NCBI RefSeq assembly: GCF_905220565.1
Contig: NC_059412.1
Span: forward strand, 13,178,125-13,242,124
Origin: Melitaea cinxia
Taxonomy: Eukaryota > Arthropoda > Insecta > Lepidoptera > Nymphalidae
Direction of reading: 5' to 3'
Length of the DNA: 64,000 nucleotides
The notes under the pieces: generated by a model
The model's database searches: none
Told to the model about the DNA's origin: nothing
The model's input: the letters and a program-made list of their open reading frames with translations, nothing else
Shown: piece after piece, positions 54,083 through 64,000 of the stretch
Position numbering within the stretch: the first letter of the stretch is position 1
How the letters are laid out: every line of letters begins with the position of its first letter
Translations under genes and position numbers: made by a program

Positions 54083-55005
54083 CAATACATAGAGTAACCA
54101 TTTTAAAACAATGTTCGATTGGACTCTGAAAGGCATAACATGCTTATGTATTGTATATAAAAATATACGATATTGTACATAAGCGTGTTTTTAGCTTTGT
54201 TTGTAGAACCGTTTCCGGGATATGTTTACTGATTGGATATAGCTCCTAGCTCTGAGGGGGAGGTAGGGGGGTGTTAGGGGGGGAAGAATAGGGTTATTGC
54301 AACGTATACCCGAGATGAAAATATTTATCCAGTTCGTTTCTCTTTTATTGAAAAGAAATGATTTTGTATTTTTATTGTTTGATATAAATTGTTTCTTGGT
54401 TAGTTTGTATTTTATTAACATTCATTGTAATAAAAGTTCTCATTTTTTATTCAGAATTAGAATCATTTGAACGTATAAAATTAGAAAATGTATGACTGTT
54501 CTAATTTAATTCGATATAACAACCAAGGTGAGTTTAACTATAATGGACTTATGTGTACATACATTTCAATAGCTACCTTGACGTACATTGTTTGTTGCGT
54601 TGTTGGGTGTTTATTAATACCATTTCGTTAGCTGTTTCGCAAACACGAATCATACTGAAGTTTTCATCCGAGCGTTATAGCCGCAGGTAACAAGCTGATA
54701 CCAAATACGATATTGTTTTCTAATGTTTACGCGAATTTCACTAATTATAATGAAAGAATTTTTCGGATTTTATCGCGGTTTATTTAGTTTTTTACATGCC
54801 CGACGTTTCGGATACTTTATAGCAACCATGGTCACGGGAGGACACAAGAGGTCGGGCATTTAAAATACTTAATAAATTATGTTATAAATTGTACATAATT
54901 ACGTCATATTAATTTTGTAAAGTTTAGTCGTTTATCAAATGTTTTTATTTTGTATTTATTGTTATAAACATTTGAATAGTAAAAAAGGGGTTTTTGTACA
55001 ACTAA
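54083..55005. repeat. Non-coding stretch with short repeat, copy 2
   Basis: 54760-54865 repeats the segment at 44630: ATCGCGGTTTATTTAGTTTT, CGACGTTTCGGATACTTTAT, ACCATGGTCACGGGAGG; GCCCGAC and GTCGGGC close it as an inverted pair. The rest is AT-rich and empty, with a G-rich run at 54255-54290. Confidence 0.45.
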
Positions 55006-55218
55006 GTTGCCAATAAGCTTACGGCTCACCTGATGATAAGCGATTGCTGTAGCTAATAGCCGTCTGCAATACCAAAAGTATCGAAAGCGCGTTGTCGACC
55101 TAACCCCCAATCCTTCCCAGTAGCTCTGGTCACCTTACTCACCATAGTAACACTAAACTGCTTGAAAACAGTACTATTCAGGTGTGGTCTTCTCCATATT
55201 TTTAGCAGGTACCTCACT
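55006..55218 (-). repeat. Interspersed repeat family A
   Basis: AGTTGCCAATAAGCTTACGG, CTCACCTGATGATAAGCGAT, CAGTAGCTCTGGTCACCTTA, TTTTTAGCAGGTACCTCACT. Confidence 0.7.
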
Positions 55219-55284
55219 TAAAGTTTTCATTAATATATCGATTTTTTTTTATACAATTAGAAGCATAAAAAAAATTATACAATT

Positions 55285-55545
55285 TATACAATTCTTCGGA
55301 ACTTAAAACGCCGACCGATGGCGGAATGACCATCTCACTGCTGGCGTTGTGTAATACATAGGGCGAAGACGGGCAGCAGCGTCTTCGGTGCGACAAAGCC
55401 AGTCCTGCGGTCACCAACCCACCTGTCCAGCGTGGTGACTATGGGCAACACACATGAGTTCACGCTAATTTTGGCGCGAGCTTGTGGAGGCCTGGAGAAG
55501 GATGTCCAGCAGTGGACTGTATAGGCTGTAATGATGATGACATAT
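55285..55545 (+). repeat. RTE-tailed repeat, family D, copy 5 (5' truncated)
   Basis: CGGAACTTAAAACGCCGACC, CGAAGACGGGCAGCAGCGTC, CGCGAGCTTGTGGAGGCC, CCAGCAGTGGACTGTATAGG, short ATGATGA tail. It carries a 9-bp insertion (TGGAGAAGG) near the end. Confidence 0.7.
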
Positions 55546-55774
55546 GGTTTTACTGGATAGATATTTCTTGTGTGGACTCTTGATTCACGAGTTCTACCCA
55601 CTAGGTCATCTTGGTACAAATTAGGTAAAATTTCTAATCAATTATTGTTTTTGTAATACGAAGCTAAATTGAGAAAAACAAAATAAAGACAAAAGTAAAA
55701 AAAAAAACTCAAGTTATTAATGATTTTCAGTACCTAATTATTTTTTCGTATTATAGATCCATGAATTTTTTTCC

Positions 55775-56130
55775 AGTGGCGCTACGACCCTTTGTGGGTT
55801 TTAGCCTCTTCCACGATTTTGTTCCACTTGTCACGATCTTTGACCCTCCTCCAGTTCGTAAGCTTGCCTATCTTCCTCAGATCCTCTTTCCTATCTGAAG
55901 CATATACGTTTCATGTTTCAATTCGTAAGCATGAACGTTTTTCCTTTAGTCTTCGCCGAAGTCGTTGGTTTTGAGACAGTCCAGATTCTTCGTGTTAGGT
56001 TTCGGAACCGAAATTCTTTTTACTCTCGTAGAGTGGTTAGCACTACGAAGAACCCCTCTTTTACCCGGGCTTGGGACCGGCATTGCCACCGTGACCCTGG
56101 CAGAGTTAATCCATGTATTAGTAGCTGTTT
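55775..56130. repeat. Unclassified repeat-like, GC-richer segment
   Basis: GTGGCGCTACGACCCTTTGT, TTTTAGCCTCTTCCACGATT and GGGCTTGGGACCGGCATTGC contrast with the AT-rich surroundings and read like a transposable element remnant. Open frames here (55792-56155) give no recognisable domain. Confidence 0.4.
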
Positions 56131-56466
56131 AAAAAATCTTTTGACAGACAGTTAATTGTTAACGAAACTATACAAAAGGACAAGTGACTGAAATTAATGA
56201 CGTCTTTGAAATTTTCATACAAAGAATGCCGATTCGCACTTACGAATGAAAATAATATCCATTGAAAGTTTGTTTAATGTTAAATAGTATGATGTGTAAA
56301 AGAATGTTTTTCAAATAATTAGAGACTTATTGTTGTAAATTAAAAAGGTAACCTTGATTTGAATATTATTTGCTAAGAAATTAAATATTGTTTGATCACT
56401 TAAAACGGTTTATTTTCAAATTTTTACTAACAAATAACTAACTAGCGACGCGTTTGCTTAACGATC
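56131..56466. other. AT-rich non-coding stretch
   Basis: Nothing recognised. Confidence 0.4.
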
Positions 56467-56781
56467 ACGGCACTGGTTTGTGGTTGTTGCGCTGACGGTT
56501 GCGGGCTCGACACCCGATGACAAACATATGTATTGGCCATGCAGATGTTTGCCATGGTCTGAAGTACTTATGCAGTCCTTGTGGGTCTCCCCACCGTACC
56601 TCGGAGAGTACGTTAAGCCATCGGTCCCGGTTGTTATCACGTACAACTGATAGTAATCGGTACTCATAGTAGGGAATATATCCGCCAACTAGCATTAGAG
56701 CAGCGTGGTTGATTAAGCTCTGATCCTTCTCCTACATGGGGAAAGAGGCATATGCTCAGCAGTGGGATATTACAGGCTGAC
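56467..56781 (+). mobile_element. tRNA-derived SINE, family C, full length
   Basis: Head with CGGTTGCGGGCTCGACACCC (B box with one change), ATTGGCCATGCAGATGTTTG, TGTGGGTCTCCCCACCGTAC, CGGTCCCGGTTGTTATCACG, CTCCTACATGGGGAAAGAGG, CAGCAGTGGGATATTACAGG. Confidence 0.8.
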
Positions 56782-57767
56782 GCAAAATAGCTAACTAAAA
56801 TAATGCATAATTTATATACTCGTAAAGCAACAAATAATATACATAATTAAAGTGACATAAAATCGCATGATTTTCACGATAAGACGCAATTACTGCAGCC
56901 TATGGTTACTGCAACACCCCTAGCACCCATAGAATCCCTCGGAGCTCTGGCTACCTTACTCACCACATGAACGCAAGACTACTTGAGACTACTACTATTT
57001 GTTTTTCCTGGCGTACTACTCCAGACTATAAAATATTTTTGTCATGGCTCATTTTATGATTTTAATTTTAAAATTTTACGCTGATACAAAAATTTTACGC
57101 TGATAATCATCATTTATCTATATCTGATCAATCAACCTTCAACAACAACTCAAACCTTCAACTTTTGTACATCTGCCACATCTACGGCTCGTCCTTCCTA
57201 TTTTCCTCTTTCTCATTCTAGGATTTGGACAAAGTTGTTTTTTGAACTCAATGTACCTTTTACAAGCGCACGCTTTATCTGCTAGCATCATAAACTTTAT
57301 AGCAAAGGGTTGAAACTATCAAGAATTGCTGGTAAAATGAACCCTACCAATAGTTATTGAATTTTTTATTAGATTCGAAATAGTGTTAGTTTATTCAAAT
57401 AACTCTCAGGAAAAGATAGTTTTGATCTTTTTATAGTCAATAACCGTCAATAAAATAAAATCAATTTAAGCTACATAGGGTCTAACTGCTATCAACGTAT
57501 GCGTTAAAGATGCTTTACTTATCTTCTCCTTTTAAAACATACTTAAGAGTTATGGACTCTTAACTATGTTTTCTGTCTCGGTATGCCGCAATATTTGCAA
57601 TTTTATTAATTTCTCACCAGAATTTCGGAAACAGTAGACTTTGGGATGATCTAGATATAGAACTTTATATGTACCTTATGATATAGTAGAACTAATTTTT
57701 TTATACATAATTGGTTCAACAATATTTGAGTAAAAGACAAGATAATGGATGGTGTTCCATATCATAA
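56782..57767. other. Non-coding stretch with a decayed family A piece
   Basis: 56930-57030 retains GGAGCTCTGGCTACCTTACT and TGCAACACCCCTAGCACC of family A. 57068-57105 has AAAATTTTACGCTGATA twice in tandem. No gene. Confidence 0.45.
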
Positions 57768-58093
57768 GCTCTGTGGCTACGGCATTAGGATATAGCCACC
57801 CCTCTCTTCCCGCGGGTGTCGTATGAGGCGACTCAAGTATAACAGAGTTCCACTACCACCTTGGAACTTATAAAGCCGACCGTTGGCGGGATTACCATCC
57901 AACTGCTGGCTTTGAAATACACACGCCGAAGACAGGCAGCAGCGTCTTCAGTGCGACAAAACCAGCCCTGCGGTTACCAACCCGCCTACCCAGCGTGGTG
58001 ACTATGGCCAACACACATGAGTTCACGCCATTTATTGGCGCGAACTTGTGGAAGAGGCCAGTGTCCAGCGGTGGACTGCGATAGGCTAAAGTT
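57768..58093 (+). repeat. RTE-tailed repeat, family D, copy 6
   Basis: CTCTGTGGCTACGGCATTAG, TATAGCCACCCCTCTCTTCC, ACCAACCCGCCTACCCAGCG, GTCCAGCGGTGGACTGCGAT. No ATG tail remains. Confidence 0.75.
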
Positions 58094-59131
58094 ATTCCAT
58101 CCACTAATTTACAGAACATTTTTTTCTTTTCTGACATGAGTAAAATTGGATTAAATATGACAGTCAAGTAGTAAGTTCATAAGATTGTTAGAAATTTTCC
58201 CTTTTATATTTTCTAAGAATTTCTTGGTCAGCTGAAGGTTTCACGAGTAATCTACTTACGATTCCAAACGATTACTCAACGTGACCTCCTTTTATTAAAC
58301 GTAATAGGATAAGGTGAAAAATAAAGTGGTTTACGTTCCCTTAAATACTTATAAAAAAGTTATGTCGGTCTGTACATAAATTTACAACCCCACTGTAACG
58401 ATGAGAACTTTTATTTTGTTACGGACTTTGTGTTCGTCTTTTATTTTATTTTTTGTGAGAAAATTTTAACGAAATTGTTTAATAAAATATTCTTGGCGCT
58501 GGTAGCTGTAGGTAGTTTAGTATAGTTTGTACACGGCAAGTTCAGCCGGGGTAGTGGAACACATTCTTTTTCCTTTTTTTAACCGCTACGGTAGAAAATA
58601 GGCTTATAGTCCGCCGAGATATTTACGACACCAGACGCGATACTGCCTCTACGTACTTCTTAGGCTATTTAATTCACCAGAGGAACAAATCTAACATATT
58701 GAGAGCTGTATTATTTAGCTGTAATCTTCTGTATTAACTGCTTCAGATTATGAGCTGGATATCAACTGATGTGCTGCGTCCTACCTGAATAAAAATGAAA
58801 TTATAAAATAAACATGGCTTTATGACAATAACCGTAGATTAATATAAAAATAACAATGACCTTCTTTAAGACCGAAAAAAACCTAAAAATCTAAAGTCTC
58901 TATCAGTTATTTATGTGACAAGTTCAGTGACAAAAACTAAACATTTTACGCGAGATCAATAAACGTGAAGGAAAGTTTTTCGCGAACCCTTTTACCCATT
59001 ATTTTAGTTGAAACTGCCTATAAAAAAGATACTTAGACATTTATTATAACTATAAATACAACATATAGGTTTATGGACTTTATTTTTTTTTCTGTTTCCT
59101 TATTCCAAACAATCATTGTGTATGTTTTGTA
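58094..59131. other. Non-coding stretch
   Basis: No gene. 58600-58785 may be a very old family A copy on the minus strand (GAGCTGTATTATTTAGCTGT, AATCTTCTGTATTAACTGCT, GCTGCGTCCTACCTGA). Confidence 0.4.
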
Positions 59132-59242
59132 TTAGCCTATAACGTCCTACTGCTGGGTATGGAATTCTTTCTCCATGGAATGTAGGAAGAGAGTTGGAGC
59201 TCAATCCATTACGCTGCTCTGCTAAGACAGATATTCCCAATA
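59132..59242 (-). repeat. SINE family C, 3' fragment
   Basis: TAGCCTATAACGTCCTACTG, GAAGAGAGTTGGAGCTCAAT, ACGCTGCTCTGCTAAGACAG. Confidence 0.5.
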
Positions 59243-60215
59243 TGTATGTTGTTTAAATATTAAATTTAATAACATGTTGTATTATTATGTTATTTATTTT
59301 TTATAGGACCATAAATGACATCCAAATGATGTCTAAAAAATTGTTGACGTTGCTCATCTTAGTCTTTAAGAGATTTTTAATTTGCATTTAGAAACAAATT
59401 GGAAACAAAATCAAAATCTAAAATGATTTTATTTGAGCTATAGTTAATGTGAAGGTACCACCGATTTGAAACGTGGATTCTGTAGAGTAGAAAGGTAGGA
59501 AGCTCCGCAGTTATAAACGGTTGTTATGACAGGAAGTTATCAATTGTTTAAAGTTTAATACTGTAAACATCGTCTGAATAAAATTTTGATATTATAATAA
59601 GGGGTGATTTTAATGTTGATATATCAGAATGTAATGTTAAAACAACTGAATATTTAATCTTGTAGTATTGTATTTGAATATTGTGTCAGAATATAAATTT
59701 TACCAGCACATAAGAACACCAAATCATAAAACAGAAACGACATCTACTTGTCATGATCATGTGAAAAACATATATATTATATACACATCACGTTTTAAGA
59801 ACTAGGTTTTTTCAGTTCACCATACTCCTGATACCGCTTTGAGGACATTAATGTTTTAACCCTGTAGTCTTACATGAGAAAAACCGCTAAGTCTGTAATC
59901 GAGAACAATACTTAGGGATTTGTGAATATCATTGCCACGAATTCCAGATTCAGTAAAAGCCGTCAATGATGTCATTGACATGGCCACAGAATTTATTTAA
60001 AATTTTAATTTCTGCTTTGTAAGCCTGCAGCACTGCATGCACTAGAGATATTGGCATACAAAGCTACCGTTCTTTTTATAAGTAATTTTACTTTAAATGA
60101 GGGTAGTCTCAAATTTTTTGTATACTTGATAATTTCAGCGTAAAGCGCTGTATTATTGTAAAAGGCAAATCGAAATATCAGAAACTTAATTTTGAAATTT
60201 TTGATTTATTTTAAA
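59243..60215. other. AT-rich non-coding stretch
   Basis: No gene or repeat end recognised. Confidence 0.4.
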
Positions 60216-60506
60216 CTAGCTGACCCGGCGAACTTCGTATCGCCTAACACAAACTTTATCGTATGGTATTAAAGTTCAAATTGACTTTTAAGTATTATCA
60301 CAAATCTTTTGTATGGGAGTATAGAAAAGTGTTGTTTTTAGACTTTTTCAGGAAATTAAAAAAAATTTTTTTTGAATTTTTCTCTCCGTAAGAACCATCC
60401 TCGTACTTCAAGAAATATTTTAAAAAAAGAATTAGCGAAATCGGTCCAACCGTTCTCGAGTTTTGCGCTTAGCAACACATTCAGCGACTCATTTTTATAT
60501 TATAGA
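60216..60506 (-). mobile_element. Non-autonomous Helitron-like element, copy F6
   Basis: CTAG at 60216-60219 and TC (rc of 60505-60506), preceded by A and followed by T in minus orientation. Nearly the same as F5 except for 35 extra nt (CAAACTTTATCGTATGGTAT region) and short indels in A-runs. Confidence 0.75.
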
Positions 60507-60529
60507 TAAACAAATAATACTAAATGACT

Positions 60530-60670
60530 ATCCCATTAGCACAGTTTGTGAGTTTATTATTTATATGTATGTTTATCGAAAGAAAATAAATATGGTTATA
60601 TCAGTCTGCTGTTACCTATTACATAAGTGTTAAGTTGTTTACCTTAGGAACACACGACTGTGTGTATGTA
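60530..60670 (+). mobile_element. SINE family B, tRNA head mostly deleted
   Basis: CCATTAGCACAGTTTGTGAG joins directly to the body (TATGTATGTTTATCGAAAGA, ATCAGTCTGCTGTTACCTAT, CACACGACTGTGTGTATG); the B-box segment is gone. Confidence 0.6.
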
Positions 60671-60769
60671 AAAAATTACTTTAATAATAAGATAGGTTTA
60701 ATAAAAAAAGGTTTATTGATATATTTTATAGTTGTAATTTAAAATAGCAGTATATGAATTTTCCTACTT

Positions 60770-61255
60770 TTTAACCGACCTCCAAAAAAGAGATTCCAAA
60801 ACGAGAGGAGGAGGTTCTCAATTCGACTGTATTTTTTTATGTATGTTACTTCAGAACTTTTGACTGGGTGTGACCGATTTTGACAAAAAATTTTTAATCG
60901 ATAATTGGTGTGTATCGTTTGGTCCCATTTAAATTTATTTGAGATGAAACAACTACTTTTCGAATTATATCTAATAATGCGTTTTTACTTGACTATTTTT
61001 TTTGTCGACCTACGTTGTATTATACCGCATAACTTTTTACTGGGTGTACCGATTTTGATGATTTTTAATTTATTCGAAAGCTAATGTTTATCATGTGGTC
61101 ACGTTTAATTTCATTGAGATCTGATAACAACTTTTTGAATAATCTTTGATAACGCGTGTTCACTTGACTATTTTTTCGTCTACCTACATTGTATTATTAC
61201 TTGTCGATGTAATTGAAGTCGGTATTTTTTTCTATTTTCGAGCAAATACAATTAT
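60770..61255 (-). repeat. Interspersed repeat family E, copy 8
   Basis: TTTTTAACCGACCTCCAAAA, GAGGTTCTCAATTCGACTGT, ACTGGGTGTACCGATTTTGA, GATGTAATTGAAGTCGGTAT, GAGCAAATACAATTATT. Confidence 0.75.
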
Positions 61256-61837
61256 TACTTATGTGCAAATTTAATGCACGCTTAGCTGAAATTATAATAT
61301 TGAAAATTGAAATGAAGTGACATTTGTTATTTCATTCCATTACATCTATTTCGGTGTGAATATCAACATTACAGGTAAAATTCACGCACCGCAGTGCACG
61401 ATAGCCCTAAGCGTTCTCGAAAAAGTGTTTCCGTCCTTGAGGCATGCCCGCAATGCGGCGTTGCGTTAATATTTTACTGGATACCCGACGTTAAGTAACT
61501 TAAAATAACTATATGAGTATGATGTTAAATAGTTATGTGTGATGTTACATGGTTATAAGTTTATAAGTTTGATAACATCGAGAAATAGTTGTGGTGACGC
61601 GCTCGAGATGAATTTTTCAGACGTGCTCTCGATGGTTTGATTTTGTGTTAAACTATGAAGCGGTATTTTTTTTTAAATACTTCGTAAATACTAATATAAG
61701 GCGCTAATAATAAGGCGCTACACAACTTTTTGACAGATATTTTAATAAAACTGATCGTGGACTTTTCTATGGATTTTTTTTGTGTTATAGTTACAAATAT
61801 AAATTGTGTTACGCGTGTTCAATAATTTTTTTTTGTG
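61256..61837. other. Non-coding stretch with a GC-richer island
   Basis: 61383-61470 (CACGCACCGCAGTGCACGAT, TTTCCGTCCTTGAGGCATGC, CCGCAATGCGGCGTTGCGTT) is clearly GC-richer. Its minus strand is open for 27 codons and runs into GTGCGTGAAT, a possible splice donor. Not recognised. Confidence 0.35.
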
Positions 61838-62063
61838 TGTATAACTTTTTACTGGGTCTATCAATTTTGATGATTATCTTCTTAATCGAAAGCTGTGGCT
61901 TGTTGTGTTCCATTTTAATTAGTTTGAGACCTGATGAGAATCCTTTTAGAGGTATCCGTAATACACATTGTATTTAATTGATTTTTTTTGGTCGACTTCT
62001 ACGTTGTATGACTTGTCGATGTAAGTCGAAGTCTTTTTTTATATTTGCAAACAAACACAATTA
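61838..62063 (-). repeat. Interspersed repeat family E, copy 9 (truncated)
   Basis: TAACTTTTTACTGGGTCTAT, TTGTCGATGTAAGTCGAAGT, GCAAACAAACACAATTATTG. Only the part with the CCGACTTC-type end remains. Confidence 0.6.
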
Positions 62064-63050
62064 TTGTACAAATAAAAAATAATAAATGGTATATGAGACA
62101 GTAATATACCATTTTTTGATTTGTATTAATTGTATAATTTACAATTCCATTAATTTATTTTCGCCATATTTATTTGTGTTATTTTGATTGTGTGAGACAT
62201 TTCTTTAAAAAAATTCCATTAAATTATTTCAAAAAATGTCACCTAGTTTTTGTTTTTTACAAATTAAGCTATCATTTACACATTGTCAAAGAATTATTTT
62301 CTATCAACAATATCGATAATAATGATGACCTCGATTGGACTAAGTCGTGTCTTTACGAACTCTAGTTAAGTTTTTTTTAAATTTAAAAACATATAACACC
62401 CATTCAATAAAAACCGCACAAGTCAATCAATTTTTCACTTCATATTAATAAAGGTAAATTACAACGTAAAAATAAAAATAGTATGTAAACAATTGTTGTA
62501 TCAATTGCAATTTCATTATTGATTTTACAGGATAAAATAAAATCTAAAGTAAGCTACAAAAGTACCCTTGAATATGCATTTCAGAATTAAATATTTTATT
62601 TGTTTTAATCAATTATTTATAGTCAACGTGAAGTGACCAACGATTAGGAATATAGATATTGCAGAGAATAATCGGAGAGGAACTCAATAATTTAATAATA
62701 TCGTAAAATTAAAATCGTGAGATTAAAATCGTTACATTAATTAAAGTCAAGAGTTAAGCTGCTCAATATTAAAATACTCTAAGTAAATATTATTCAGTAT
62801 TTAGTACAGATTAAAAATTTTATGCAAGAAAGCAAAGAAGCTGAACATTTTATCAGCGTTTCAGCTTAGCCATCCTAAATAACGTTAGCATACCACAGCG
62901 CTGTTATTACATTGCTGCGGTTGTAATGTGCAGGTAATTAAAAATCGTAAAATATGAGAGTATTAAATTTATGTTTGCTCGTTGATCGATAATATTATAA
63001 GTTCCCTCTATAAGTTTCAATTATTATGGTATCCATAGGCATTTATTGAT
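62064..63050. other. AT-rich non-coding stretch
   Basis: No gene. The 63-codon frame at 62174-62365 has no domain. Confidence 0.4.
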
Positions 63051-63337
63051 TTCACTGAGGTAGGGCACAGCAGGAATTTCCTGCTAAAAATATGGAGCAG
63101 CCCGACTGGGGTAGTACCTCGACCTTACAGAAGATCACAGCAAAATAATACTGTTTTCAAGCAGTATTGTATTCCTGTTGGTGAGTAAGGTGACCAGAGC
63201 TCCTGGGGGGATTGGGGATTGGGTCGGCAACGTGCTTGCGATGCTTCTGGTGTTGCAGGTGTCTATAAGCTACGGTAATCGCTTACCATCAGGTGAGCCG
63301 TACGCTTGTTTGCCGACCTAGTGACATAAAAAAAAAT
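63051..63337 (+). repeat. Interspersed repeat family A, full length
   Basis: CACTGAGGTAGGGCACAGCA, GGAGCAGCCCGACTGGGGTA, GAGTAAGGTGACCAGAGCTC, CCGACCTAGTGACATAAAAA. The best-preserved copy in the window. Confidence 0.8.
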
Positions 63338-63814
63338 TACTGTTGGTCCAGTTTATCACAAACATGATAGTTATATTTGGTATACAAACTTATTAGTTAG
63401 CTGTACTCAATACCTTACGTGTATGATGTAGACCAGTTTGCTTATTTGTGGCAAGATTGTTGACTATTTAAGATTGGTTCAAATTAATATAATGCATATT
63501 TTTTAATGGAAATAATATTATTGCACAGATTAGAATTACAAAGATAAATTTGAAATCAAAAATAATATAACATTGCATTGTATACTTTGTAGCTCATACC
63601 GACTTCCTCTGCTTAGTAAACTTGGTGGAACTTATAAAAAATGCATGCATCGAAAGCGTGCGGCGTGAGTAATGGAGTTTATGTTTCTGTAATACTTAAG
63701 AGTAATCGAAGTTTCACAGATTATTTAACGATGAATTTGCTTATATTTTTCTAAGCTTTATGTATTAATTTGTATAGATTTTAGAGTTGGACTAGCTATT
63801 TTTTATATACATAT

Positions 63815-64000
63815 ATCTGGGTCGGCAGACAAGCGTACCGCTCACCCGATGGCAAGCGATTACTGTAGCTTATAGACATCTGCAACACCAGAAGTATCGC
63901 AAGCGCCTTGCCAATCCTATCCCACCCAGGAGCTCTGGTCACCTTACTCACCAAGAACACAACACTGCTTGAAAACAGTAATTCATTTGTGTTTTTCTGT
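63815..64000 (-). repeat. Interspersed repeat family A, cut by the window edge
   Basis: GGGTCGGCAGACAAGCGTAC to ACACTGCTTGAAAACAGTAA. It faces the copy at 63051 in opposite orientation about 480 bp away. Confidence 0.75.

Noticed and set aside
1..64000. CRISPR array, operon or prophage
   Set aside because: No regularly spaced repeats with unique spacers and no bacterial gene pattern; the content is that of an insect nuclear genome.

Overview
The window is nuclear DNA of an insect, almost certainly a moth or butterfly (Lepidoptera). It is AT-rich, gene-poor and full of transposable elements. The lepidopteran call rests on the repeats: Helitron-like elements ending in CTAG next to a CTAGCTGACCCGGCGAACTT terminus, tRNA-derived SINEs, RTE-type LINE tails with (ATG)n ends, and a common interspersed repeat with a GACCTAGTGACATAAAA end. 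There are no operons, CRISPR arrays or bacterial signals. The species cannot be named from the sequence.

Only two ordinary host genes are clear. One is a tRNA-Trp(CCA) at 33703-33774. The other is a single-exon gene for lysosomal alpha-N-acetylglucosaminidase (Naglu, GH89) at 34345-36432. Its last ~90 codons lie in another frame (to 36682) because of one extra A in an A8 tract. A Helitron-like element begins 3 bp after the stop codon of that shifted frame.

The most complete mobile element is an LTR retrotransposon of the Ty3/Gypsy type on the minus strand (13422-18523). It has two 247-bp LTRs that look identical, a 4-bp target duplication (TTAG), a primer-binding site matching the tRNA-Pro type, and one open Gag-Pol frame with protease, reverse transcriptase, RNase H and integrase. 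It is therefore young. A 5'-truncated, frameshifted CR1/Jockey-like LINE lies at 50905-53071.

The rest is a mosaic of short repeats. Family A (GTCGGCAAAC/CTGAGGTAGGG) has about 11 copies. Families B and C are tRNA-headed SINEs with about 10 and 8 copies. Family D carries the C-terminal end of an RTE-like ORF (7 copies, plus one other RTE relic). Family E has CCGACTTC/GAAGTCGG ends (9 copies, one folded back on itself). Several Helitron-like families, a hAT MITE with an 8-bp target duplication, and family H (GAAGTAAAACTTC end, 5 copies) are also present. One small family, seen as two copies at 7275-7434 and 47069-47226, encloses a tRNA-shaped core inside a ~30-bp inverted repeat. It is the least familiar structure here.

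Layout: 0-13 kb repeats with unique AT-rich spacers; 13.4-18.5 kb Gypsy element; 18.5-33 kb repeats; 33.7-37.0 kb tRNA-Trp, Naglu and its 3' Helitron; 37-50 kb mostly unique non-coding sequence (possibly intronic; one small candidate exon at 48899-48944); 50-54 kb LINE and fold-back repeat; 54-64 kb repeats.
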